Below, piece by piece: positions 1 through 6,880 of a stretch of 64,000 nt of DNA. Made by a program: the position numbers and the translations under genes. The notes under the pieces are model-generated. The model saw nothing but the letters and a program-made list of their open reading frames with translations. It was not told the origin of the DNA and made no database searches. Origin of the DNA: Methanobacterium sp. SMA-27 (GTDB lineage: Archaea; Methanobacteriota; Methanobacteria; Methanobacteriales; Methanobacteriaceae); contig NZ_JQLY01000001.1 of NCBI RefSeq assembly GCF_000744455.1, forward strand, positions 1,952,501-2,016,500, written 5' to 3'. Numbering within the stretch: position 1 is the first letter of the stretch; each line of letters starts with the position of its first letter.

Positions 1-224
1 AAAGATCCCATGTAGAGATTTTTAGATTTAGACACAAGATGAGGATAATTTTCATTTAAAAATTTATTGTAAAGAGTCTTACAATCATTTGGTGCATCAC
101 CAAAAAGAGTTAATCCTGCAGGCATAACATAGTCTGCACCATAATCCTTTGCAGCAACTACCATGTTTTCAATGTCCTCCTCAGAGTCCGAAATAAAAGG
201 TAAAATAGGCATGTTAATGATTCC
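1..224 (-). pseudogene. Radical SAM protein (spore photolyase-like), 3' part, split by insertion and cut by window edge
   Basis: Read on the minus strand from 224 this is open to the window edge, starting GIINMPILPFISDSEEDIEN and continuing through a DYGADYVMPAGLTLFGDAPN stretch. This is the C-terminal half of the SPL-like radical SAM family. The N-terminal half, with the CxxxCxxC cluster motif, ends at the same GIINMP residues about 6 kb away (6192-6794, minus). Joining the two halves at the shared 18 bp gives an uninterrupted frame reading FKTGIINMPILPF. No start codon or ribosome-binding site precedes this fragment; upstream it runs into unrelated codons and then a stop. It is therefore read as the severed tail of one gene. 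The far C-terminus lies outside the window. Confidence 0.85.
207..224. repeat. 18-bp direct repeat, left copy (attachment-like site)
   Basis: The sequence aggcatgttaatgattcc occurs here and again at 6192-6209 in the same orientation, with no identity beyond the 18 bases on either side. It encodes GIINMP (minus strand) of the split radical SAM gene. Collapsing both copies into one restores the gene's reading frame, as expected for the core of a site-specific integration site. Confidence 0.85.
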
Positions 225-1046
225 ATAACAAAAATGTCCATGATTTTCTAGATTTTACTTCCATAAAAAAAAGTCAATTATAAAACTTTACTATTTGTTC
301 AGTTAAAAAAAATTGTTGGAGAACTTACAGTTTCTAGCTACCTCATCACTGCACAGTATCATAATTCATACACCAATACATAACCATTGAATTTACTTGT
401 GTTTACTTCAAGATACTGTACTCTCTTGCTCTTAAACTCTCAATATTATTACATTGATACACATTCAACTGTTCTTTATTGGTTATTCGCTGATTCGGTT
501 GCTAGATTTATCGGATACTTAAAATGTGGAAAGAAGGTACGACAGCAGTTTTAACGTGTATAGCAAACCAGTGCAAAAATTTGGCGATTCAATTTCTGAA
601 AGTTTTTATTACGTTATAATGGATAAGTAATATTATTTTGGAATTTATAAATTCTTTTTTTAATTATCCATCAAAATATGGTAAGTATGCGGGCAACACA
701 CTTTATTAATTTAGTTAGTATCCATAATCAAGATCAAGTTAATAATTTCATAATATTTCTATGTAACTATTGAATAAGTAACCAACTTCCTATAAAATCA
801 CTTGAAAATATTTTAAACAACCGTTTAATACTTCTTTTAAATAACTATTGAAAACAATTTCACTTGGGACTTTTTAAATGATAACCATCAAAATAAAGCA
901 ATTCTTGGCTGAAAATATAGAAATCTATAATAATAACGATTGACATAGAATGTTATACAGTGAAATACATTTGAATTAAATGAAATTGATATAGATTTGT
1001 TTTAGTTATTAGACTGTGTTAATGTACCAACCGTAGAAGTGAAAAT
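225..1046. other. Long AT-rich non-coding stretch at the left end of the island
   Basis: More than 800 bases with no convincing gene. Short open stretches occur (for example up to the stop at 552-554), but they have no ribosome-binding site or recognisable domain. Many oligo-A and oligo-T tracts and TATA-like strings are present. It may hold the promoter of the downstream HSP20 gene and remnants of element genes; I cannot assign anything specific. Confidence 0.5.
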
Positions 1047-1133
1047 ATGAACGGAAGCAGATCCAGTCTGTTATATATTATAGTAGTTATTAATTGCGTT
1101 AATTATCCTTTTAAGATTATTAAGAATATATAA
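1047..1133 (+). pseudogene. Possible decayed paralogue of the 24-residue membrane peptide
   Basis: A 28-codon frame begins MNGSRSSLLYIIVVI and then loses its hydrophobic character. In another frame just downstream the DNA reads ALIILLRLLRIYK, which resembles the end of the intact peptide gene at 2419-2493 (MNSILYYIIVIIIIVVVLRF). The pattern fits a frameshifted second copy, but it is short and A/T-rich enough to arise by chance. There is no strong ribosome-binding site. Confidence 0.25.
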
Positions 1134-1199
1134 ACAGAACTTAAATCAATTATAGAGAAAATTGGATTACAAGATAAGAAAATTGTGGAAGGGGATAGA

Positions 1200-1874
1200 A
1201 TGGTAGATAAAGATGAAATGAAAGAGAAAATGGGTGACATCAAATCTAGTGTTTCTGATAAAAAAGATGATGTTAATGATAGTATAAACGAAATGAAGGA
1301 AAATGCCCAAGATAAATCTGATGAAATGAAAGAGAAAATGGGTGACATTAAATCTAGTGTTTCTGATAAAAAAGATGATGTTGCTGATAGTGTAAATGAA
1401 ATGAAGGAAAATGCCCAAGATAAATCTGATGAAATGCAAGAAGAAGTTGGGAAAAAGAGGACGCAGGCAGAGAAGTTGTTGAATGACATAATGAATGCTA
1501 TTAAAGTTAAGCAAGTAGAAGTTGGAAAAACTCTATCTGATTACACAACAGCTCTCCAAAAACCACCAGCAGACATTATGGAAACCAATGATAGTATAAT
1601 ACTAAAAATAGACCTTCCTGCTGTGAAAAAGGAGAACATTGAAATTGGAATTGCAGGTGAAAGTATAGATATCATGGCAAAGTTTGAAGAGGAAAGTGAA
1701 GATGAAGACATCGATTACATCCAAAAAGAAAGGAGTTACGGCGAAACAAAGAGAACAATAAAACTTCCTTCTGAAATAAAGGTTAAAGAAGCATCAGCTA
1801 AATTCCAAGATTCTGTTTTAACCATTAAACTGCCTAAAATAGAAAAAGAAATACATAAAATTGATATTAACTAA
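1200..1874 (+). CDS. Small heat-shock protein (HSP20) with N-terminal tandem LEA-like repeats
   Basis: The C-terminal half (about residues 115-224) is an alpha-crystallin domain: a DSIILKIDLPAVKKENIEI strand pair, a TIKLPSEIKVKEASAKF stretch and a final LTIKLPK. HSP20 proteins are ATP-independent holdase chaperones. The N-terminal half is unusual: two nearly identical 36-residue units (DEMKEKMGDIKSSVSDKKDD and onward), followed by a third, degenerate unit. They are highly charged, alanine/lysine/aspartate-rich and predicted helical, like LEA or apolipoprotein-type repeats. ATG at 1200 was chosen over an in-frame GTG at 1185 because gaagggga at 1188-1195 sits just upstream of it. It is the first gene of the island's stress-protein set; usual archaeal HSP20s are about 140-180 residues, so the repeats are an addition. 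Confidence 0.85.
   Translation: MVDKDEMKEKMGDIKSSVSDKKDDVNDSINEMKENAQDKSDEMKEKMGDIKSSVSDKKDDVADSVNEMKENAQDKSDEMQEEVGKKRTQAEKLLNDIMNAIKVKQVEVGKTLSDYTTALQKPPADIMETNDSIILKIDLPAVKKENIEIGIAGESIDIMAKFEEESEDEDIDYIQKERSYGETKRTIKLPSEIKVKEASAKFQDSVLTIKLPKIEKEIHKIDIN
1212..1427 (+). repeat. Two tandem 108-bp repeats inside the HSP20 gene
   Basis: Unit 1 spans 1212-1319 and unit 2 spans 1320-1427. They are nearly identical at DNA level and encode 36 residues each; a partial third unit begins at 1428 (DEMQEEVG). The near identity indicates a recent duplication and a site where the repeat number could change by recombination or slippage. Confidence 0.9.
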
Positions 1875-1903
1875 ATAATTTCTTTTTATGGAGGATAATT
1901 TAT

Positions 1904-2368
1904 ATGGTAAGTGTTGGAGCGATAGTTGAAGGTTTTATTTTAGCAATTATAATTACAGTAGTACTATAAATTTTGGGTGTAGGATCAGTTATTGGATTGC
2001 CAGTTGCAATATTTGGTTTTCTACTCGCAGGTATAATCGTTGGATACATATCATATGGTGACATTATTGATGGTGTGATTAACGGAGCACTTATGGGAGT
2101 TGCAGGTGCAATAATCTTATGGATACTAAGCTTATTCAAAGGTCAGATAGCTGCATTCTCTTCACAATTATCAACTTATGTCCCATTAAACTCAGCACCA
2201 GAATTAATACTGGTAATAGTCGCAGGCGCAATAGGCGGTTTAATCGGCTCTCTAATATTATTATTAAACCGCAGAAACCGCAGAAACTATGGTGACACAA
2301 GGGACGGAGATCGAAGAGATGAAAGAAGAGATGATGATCGAAGGGATGATAGGGATAGGAGAGATTAA
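1904..2368 (+). pseudogene. DUF5518-like membrane protein with an in-frame stop at codon 22
   Basis: An ATG at 1904, 10 bases after GGAGG, opens MVSVGAIVEGFILAIIITVV. It meets TAA at 1967-1969 and continues in the same frame with ILGVGSVIGLPVAIFGFLLAG to 2368. The product would be a glycine-rich protein with about four membrane segments and a charged C-terminal tail of alternating Arg and Asp (RRDERRDDDRRDDRDRRD). The same architecture occurs in the intact gene at 4368-4700. Either the gene is broken by one nonsense mutation, or translation restarts at TTG 1973, or the base is a sequence error. A restart at TTG would lose the first membrane segment. Confidence 0.7.
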
Positions 2369-2418
2369 GACACATTTATGGTGAAATAAGTCAAAAGTGA
2401 ATATAGGAGTGATAGGAG

Positions 2419-2493
2419 ATGAATAGCATTCTCTATTATATTATCGTCATAATTATTATTGTAGTTGTTTTAAGATTTTTAGGGATTTTTTAG
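2419..2493 (+). CDS. 24-residue hydrophobic membrane peptide
   Basis: The product is MNSILYYIIVIIIIVVVLRF plus four residues: a single hydrophobic helix with a short polar start and one arginine near the end. It resembles the very short single-span proteins (lmo0937/DUF5670 type) often found beside stress genes, but the match is by character only. An aggagt motif at 2405-2410 lies 8 bases before the ATG, which supports translation. It sits directly downstream of the interrupted DUF5518-like gene in the same orientation. Confidence 0.5.
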   Translation: MNSILYYIIVIIIIVVVLRFLGIF

Positions 2494-2611
2494 GGATAAC
2501 GAGAGTTATCCCCTGTGTTTATGCCATAAACATAAAGAACATTCAAATATGATAAAAAAAGTTTTATAAATTTCAGATAGGCTCTTGATTGATAACTAAA
2601 AAAGGTATAAA

Positions 2612-4060
2612 ATGAATAAAAAAATTGATATACTGCTTATAAATCCTTACGATGAAAATGCATTAAAAAATTCACTTGGTTTCATAACCCCACCCACAAA
2701 TCTTATGTACCTGGCATCATCACTTGAGAAAGAATCTTACTCAGTCAAAATTGTAGATGATGATCTTCTCCAGATGGGCTACGAAAAGGTTTCTGAACTG
2801 GCAGAAAAGCTCAATCCACAAATAGTAGGTGTTACAGCAACCACATCTACTATAAAAAGCGCCTTGAAATACGTGGAACTAGTCAAAAACATTCTACCCA
2901 ATTCATTAACTGTAATAGGTGGACCCCACACTACTTTCATGCCATATGAAACCTTAAAAAATTCAGAAAACCTAGATGTAGTAGTTATAGGTGAGGGAGA
3001 AGAAACAATGGTAGATTTAGCCAACCATTCCACCGAAACTATCCAAGATCTTGACGACATTAAGGGAATTGTTTACAGGGATTTAAAGAATGGAAATTTT
3101 AAAACTACACAAAAACGGCCTTTGATAAAGGATCTTGACGCATTACCGTTCCCTGCAAGACATCTTGTACCCTTTGATTCATATGGTGCTTCTAAAGAAC
3201 AGACTGGTGGAATAATAACCAGCAGAGGTTGTGTGTACAACTGTAACTACTGCTCATCATCATTAATCATGGGTAAAAAGTTCCGCTCACGCAGTCCAGA
3301 CAATGTAGTGGACGAAATTGAAGAATTAATAAACCAATACCAAATAAGAGATATAAGATTCATGGACGACACATTCATGCTCAACAAAAGAAGAGCTAAC
3401 GATATAGCAAATGAAATCAAAGCCAGAGATCTAGATTTAAGCTTCGTTGCATCATCCCGAGTTGACAGTGTAGACCAAAATTTACTTCAAAATCTCAAAA
3501 GTGCAGGATTAAAAACAATCTACTACGGTGTAGAATCAGGGTCACAACGTATACTGGACCTTATGAAAAAGGGTATAACATTAAAACAAGCTGAAGATGC
3601 AGTTAAAAGTGCTAAAAATGTGGATCTAGAAGTTTTAACCTCTTTCATTCTAGGATATCCTGGAGAAACCGAAGAAGATATGAATAAGACCATAGATTTC
3701 TCAACAAAACTTGACTCAGACTACTCACAATATTCTATACTTACACCATTCCCTGGAACACCTATCTACAATGAACTCAAAGAAAAAAATTTAATAGACA
3801 ATGATGACTGGGATGAATACACAGTACTCAAACCAGTTTTGAAATATGATGAAATGGGTTTAAACAAGAAGATGGTGGAAAGAAAACTGGCCATGGCATA
3901 TTTAAAATTTTATGCAAGACCACGATATCTCATGAACCATCGTCACATGTTCAAGGTTATGTTCAAAACAGTTATGCGAAGTTTTATACTCCCAAAACTC
4001 ATGGGAGGCACCGGTAAAGGTTGGTATCAAAACTTAAACAACAACACATCATCAAAATAG
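2612..4060 (+). CDS. B12-binding domain radical SAM protein
   Basis: 482 residues. The N-terminal 140 residues form a cobalamin-binding-like Rossmann domain ([13 protein letters not shown], then [14 protein letters not shown]). A radical SAM domain follows with CVYNCNYC giving cluster cysteines 207, 211 and 214. Further barrel motifs are [21 protein letters not shown] and [13 protein letters not shown]. Members of this class carry out methylations, ring rearrangements and similar chemistry; the substrate cannot be told from sequence. The C-terminal 80 residues are basic and resemble the tail of lipid- and hopanoid-modifying members. It lies inside the inserted island between the small membrane-protein genes, so a role in envelope modification is possible but inferred. 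Confidence 0.85.
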   Translation: MNKKIDILLINPYDENALKNSLGFITPPTNLMYLASSLEKESYSVKIVDDDLLQMGYEKVSELAEKLNPQIVGVTATTSTIKSALKYVELVKNILPNSLTVIGGPHTTFMPYETLKNSENLDVVVIGEGEETMVDLANHSTETIQDLDDIKGIVYRDLKNGNFKTTQKRPLIKDLDALPFPARHLVPFDSYGASKEQTGGIITSRGCVYNCNYCSSSLIMGKKFRSRSPDNVVDEIEELINQYQIRDIRFMDDTFMLNKRRANDIANEIKARDLDLSFVASSRVDSVDQNLLQNLKSAGLKTIYYGVESGSQRILDLMKKGITLKQAEDAVKSAKNVDLEVLTSFILGYPGETEEDMNKTIDFSTKLDSDYSQYSILTPFPGTPIYNELKEKNLIDNDDWDEYTVLKPVLKYDEMGLNKKMVERKLAMAYLKFYARPRYLMNHRHMFKVMFKTVMRSFILPKLMGGTGKGWYQNLNNNTSSK

Positions 4061-4118
4061 AAAATATAAATATAATATTAGGAATTAGGAATGTAAAACA
4101 TATTATGGAGGAATTTTT

Positions 4119-4283
4119 ATGAGTGAAAAAACAGGTGAAATTAAAGGAAAAGCTAAAGAAATGAAAGGAGAAATAAAAGGAAAAGCTAAAGAAATGAAAG
4201 GAGAAATAAAAGGAAAAGTCAAAGAGATGGAAGGAGAAATAAAGGGAAAAGCTAAAGAAGCCGAAGGTAAAAATAAAAGATAA
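4119..4283 (+). CDS. 54-residue lysine-rich protein made of 11-residue repeats (CsbD/LEA-like)
   Basis: After MSEKT the protein is four copies of GEIKGKAKEMK with small changes, then a KNKR end. The motif resembles the CsbD family (general-stress proteins) and group-3 LEA proteins with 11-mer amphipathic helices that protect during drying or osmotic stress. GGAGGA at 4107-4112 lies 6 bases before the ATG. The DNA shows matching 33-bp repeats. The small size and low complexity make family assignment tentative; the coding call is strong because the repeat keeps frame and an ideal ribosome-binding site precedes it. Confidence 0.75.
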   Translation: MSEKTGEIKGKAKEMKGEIKGKAKEMKGEIKGKVKEMEGEIKGKAKEAEGKNKR

Positions 4284-4367
4284 AATTAGGAGACGCAGTG
4301 AATATTTATTAAAAATTTTATTAATATATTATCTTCTTAATCATAATAAAAATAATGGAGGATGAAG

Positions 4368-4700
4368 ATGGTTTATGTAAGATGGAATACTGTAATAATT
4401 GGTGTAGTAATTGCAATAATTCTTGGTTTTGTCCTTGGTTTGATATCAGCATCGGGAGCATTCATAGGATTCTTAATAGCTACTATATATGTTGGTTACA
4501 TGGTAGGCGGGGACTATGTAAATGGAGCTATACATGGGGCGCTTGTTGGTATCGTTGCAGCAATAGTATTATTTATACTTGCTTTAATTGGATTTGGAGT
4601 TGGAGCAGGTTTAACGGATATAATCATTCTTGCAATTATCGGTGCAATAGGTGGAGTAATAGGAGTTTTAATAGGAGGTAGGGGTAGAGGCAGATTCTAA
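4368..4700 (+). CDS. DUF5518-like small multi-span membrane protein
   Basis: 110 residues with about four hydrophobic glycine-rich segments (VIIGVVIAIILGFVLGLIS, ATIYVGYMVGG, AALV-type helix, IIGAIGGVIGVLIGG) and a GRGRGRF tail. It is the intact relative of the interrupted gene at 1904. ATG at 4368 was chosen because GGAGG at 4357-4361 is 6 bases away; an ATG at 4362 abuts the GGAGG and is less likely. Proteins of this type are common in Methanobacteriales and haloarchaea, with no known function. It sits directly after the 11-residue-repeat gene, and both are preceded by a similar tggagga leader. Confidence 0.75.
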   Translation: MVYVRWNTVIIGVVIAIILGFVLGLISASGAFIGFLIATIYVGYMVGGDYVNGAIHGALVGIVAAIVLFILALIGFGVGAGLTDIIILAIIGAIGGVIGVLIGGRGRGRF

Positions 4701-4817
4701 AACCCCGAAATTAATTCCTAATTCTTTTGTAAAGCAATAGAACTTTCAATTACAAAATTTATTCCAAATTCAATCTTTTTTATTCACTTTTGCTTTTATA
4801 CAATCGTATTATTATTT

Positions 4818-5081
4818 TTAATCGTCTGTAAAAAGTTTCCAACCGTTTTTAACTAATTCTTGGATATATTGGTCAAGATGGTCTACAACAGATCCATCTG
4901 CTTTCTTTAAATGTATTTTAACAAACCCTTTTGAGGGATAAGAAAAGGTTCTTCTTATTACTTCGTATTTTTTATCATCTAAGATTAACCAGTCTCCAGA
5001 AACAGGATAATCAAGTAATTCTATGGTTTTTGCCAAATATTTGTTTTCATCAAAGACTAATACTAATCCTACTTTTACCAT
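4818..5081 (-). CDS. Hypothetical protein, 87 residues
   Basis: The product starts MVKVGLVLVFDENKYLAKTI and appears to be a small alpha/beta protein (WLILDDKKYEVIRRTF, then a GFVKIHLKKADG strand pair). I do not recognise a family. ATG at 5081 is preceded by AGAGGTGG; an in-frame GTG at 5090 falls within that motif and is less likely. It lies immediately downstream of the restriction-modification remnant on the same strand, inside the island. Confidence 0.6.
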   Translation of the reverse strand: MVKVGLVLVFDENKYLAKTIELLDYPVSGDWLILDDKKYEVIRRTFSYPSKGFVKIHLKKADGSVVDHLDQYIQELVKNGWKLFTDD

Positions 5082-5114
5082 TACAACCACCTCTGATTTA
5101 ATTCAAACTCCCCT

Positions 5115-5207
5115 CTATAATCTTGTTTCATCTACTGTCAAACCATACAATTCATAAACTAATTTATCTGTAGCATCTAAAATTTTCTTAAAATCAATCC
5201 ATTTTTT
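5115..5207 (-). pseudogene. C-terminal remnant of a restriction-modification enzyme
   Basis: On the minus strand, 30 codons after a stop read KKWIDFKKILDATDKLVYEL followed by YGLTVDETRL and TAG at 5115-5117. The DxxVYELYGLTxxE motif is the typical C-terminal end of DNA methyltransferase/restriction fusion proteins (type I HsdM-like and type IIG). Nothing of the catalytic domains remains, so this is a relic of a restriction-modification gene carried by the island. Confidence 0.6.
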
Positions 5208-5511
5208 TCATTAGTCTGACTGGTAATGTGATTATGTTGTTGAGACATTAACTAATTTTATTGAGTATTCGTTCTGTTTCCAGTTATGGTAAGTTCGGTG
5301 TATAAGATAGGATGGGGAGTTTTTTTTGACAGATTATGTAATGGGGAAAAGTCTTCGCCGTATCACCACAAATCAAATACCGACATATAAGTCAATGAAG
5401 CTTATAAGAAACTTCCATGAACATCACGACATTCATCAAAAACTAAAAATGGAAAAAATAAAGAGTAAATCTACCCAAAAATAAATTTTTTTGCCAATTA
5501 AAAATTTATTG
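5208..5511. other. Gene-poor stretch with an unassigned 47-codon frame (5341-5484, plus)
   Basis: The only notable frame runs from ATG 5341 to TAA 5484 (MGKSLRRITTNQIPTYKSMK and 27 more charged residues) and is open for 9 further codons upstream. It is basic and looks like the tail of a DNA-binding or recombinase protein, but I cannot name a family. There is no ribosome-binding site. It could be a relic of the island's lost mobility gene or chance. Confidence 0.3.
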
Positions 5512-5859
5512 TTAAAAAAATGGACCTAATTTCAATTCTATAATTTTTTGGTTGAAAAACGTAGCAAAATCTTGTTTAGTTTCTTCTATTAATGTATCTA
5601 CAATTTCATCGTTTAGATATGTAGGGTAGTCGAATTCAATTGTTATGGCAAAATAAGTTTTATCACCCTTTTCTATTGCTTTACTAAAATAAGTTTTTGC
5701 ATTTGGATTTTCGATATTCCAAACTTTTAAATATTCCTCAAGCATTGCAAAATTCTCACCAAAGCTTTTCTCTATTGAAAAATATATAAACCACCTAGCT
5801 TCAAAAGGTACATCTTTAACTAATTCCGCATGTTCATATTTTAAAACAATATCTACCAT
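5512..5859 (-). CDS. Hypothetical protein, 115 residues
   Basis: Begins MVDIVLKYEHAELVKDVPFE and ends KIIELKLGPFF. It is acidic and aromatic-rich, with no signal peptide or membrane segment, and I recognise no family. The start is ambiguous: ATG 5859 follows gatgtgg, and an in-frame GTG at 5868 lies 5 bases after AGGATCA. Together with the 87-residue gene downstream and the restriction-modification remnant between them, it forms the minus-strand side of the island. Confidence 0.55.
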   Translation of the reverse strand: MVDIVLKYEHAELVKDVPFEARWFIYFSIEKSFGENFAMLEEYLKVWNIENPNAKTYFSKAIEKGDKTYFAITIEFDYPTYLNDEIVDTLIEETKQDFATFFNQKIIELKLGPFF

Positions 5860-5868
5860 TTTTACCAC

Positions 5869-6182
5869 ATCTTTGATCCTGTTTAATTTAATAAATAATG
5901 TTATAATACAATTATGAATTTTAAAGTAGATATAAATAATTTTAATATATCCCTAGTGAAGATTTTTAATTTCAAGTTGGTTTAAAGAAAAATAAATAAA
6001 TGAGTTAAAAATATTACATAATGTTATTTTTCAATTCTTAAATTAACAGCAGCTATGATTAAATGACACAATCAATATCTAACTATATGAATAAATGTAT
6101 GTATATATGAGTAAAACAATCCATTTATATATAATGCATTTGTGTGTGCTTGAACTATAGCAACCAATCAATAGAAGTTCCA
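5869..6182. other. AT-rich right end of the island, no gene seen
   Basis: About 300 bases with repeated tatatg and ataaatg strings and TATA-like elements. No frame of useful length with a ribosome-binding site is present on either strand. It ends at the right 18-bp repeat and probably holds the promoter for the minus-strand gene at 5512-5859. Confidence 0.4.
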
Positions 6183-6794
6183 TTACTGTTGAGGCATGTT
6201 AATGATTCCTGTTTTGAAACCTGCTTCACTGAATTTCTTCATTATTTTGAGTCGTTTAATTGGACTAGGTGCACCAGGTTCCAATATCTTGGCAATTTTT
6301 TCATTTAATGTTGAAAAGGAAAAAGATAAAATGATACCTGAATCCAATTTATTTTCAAGTCCAGTTGGCAAAATTGCAACATCTTTAATCCCATGGAAGA
6401 TTTCTATATCCCTTAATACTAATGTGGATTTAGTGAGTATATGAAGTGGGAATCTGTAACGTTTTATCAAGCCCAATATTTCACTTGTTAATTTTAGTTC
6501 TGTTTCTAGGGTAGGATAGGGATCAGCAGATGATCCAAGGACTATAAAACCCCTTTCATTTTTTCTTATACAATTTTTTAATTGTTTTTTTAGGATGGGC
6601 ACAGCATTAGACTTAGCTGACACAATGGTTCCATGGTCACCCCCATATTTACTACCACGTGTGTAGCAATAAATGCAACCCATTGAACAGCCAGCATATG
6701 GATTGAGAGTATAATCCCCTAAAAACCAATGATCACGTTTTTTATGTTTGTTAAGTAGTGATTTTACTCTTACTTCATTCACCAATTTATTCAC
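6183..6794 (-). pseudogene. Radical SAM protein (spore photolyase-like), 5' part, split by insertion
   Basis: 203 codons beginning MNKLVNEVRVKSLLNKHKKR, with the radical SAM cluster motif in YAGCSMGCIYCYTRG (CxxxCxYC) and barrel motifs (SSADPYPTLE, LHILTKSTLVLRD, ILSFSFSTLNE). This matches the SPL-like family, in which related proteins are about 280-300 residues. The frame ends MPQQ-stop immediately after GIINMP, where the 18-bp repeat starts; the lost C-terminal portion lies at 1-224. The truncated protein keeps its cluster ligands but lacks the C-terminal strands of the barrel, so activity is doubtful. Confidence 0.88.
6192..6209. repeat. 18-bp direct repeat, right copy (attachment-like site)
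   Basis: Exact second copy of the 18-base sequence at 207-224, in the same orientation. It marks the right junction of the inserted island with the radical SAM gene. Confidence 0.85.
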
Positions 6795-6880
6795 CTATAC
6801 CCTTATCAACAACTAATTTATATTATTATAATAACCAGAATATTATTTTAAAATTATCTATTATTAAGGAAAGTGAATAA

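Larger units (their letters stand above)
225..6191. mobile_element. About 6-kb inserted island within a radical SAM gene, flanked by 18-bp direct repeats
   Basis: The boundaries are the inner edges of the two exact 18-bp repeats; outside them lie the two halves of a single radical SAM gene. The cargo on the plus strand is an HSP20 with tandem repeats, two DUF5518-like membrane proteins, a 24-residue membrane peptide, a B12-binding radical SAM protein and an 11-residue-repeat protein. On the minus strand are two small unknown genes and a remnant of a restriction-modification enzyme. No intact integrase, transposase or replication gene is visible, so the island is either a decayed integrative element or one mobilised in trans. 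The precise repeat structure argues against random rearrangement. That an integrase made the insertion is inference. Confidence 0.75.

Noticed and set aside
395..554. Open stretch with TVLYWLFADSVARFIGYLKC, suggestive of a transposase helix-turn-helix
   Set aside because: No start codon with ribosome-binding site and no clear family motif; the length is within chance for this composition.
4119..4283. Regular 33-bp repeats that could suggest a CRISPR array
   Set aside because: There are no unique spacers; the repeats are contiguous, keep reading frame and encode a repeat protein.
4355..4681. Overlapping plus-strand frame rich in Cys and Trp
   Set aside because: It is the shifted frame of the glycine-rich membrane protein, which has the better ribosome-binding site and a typical composition.
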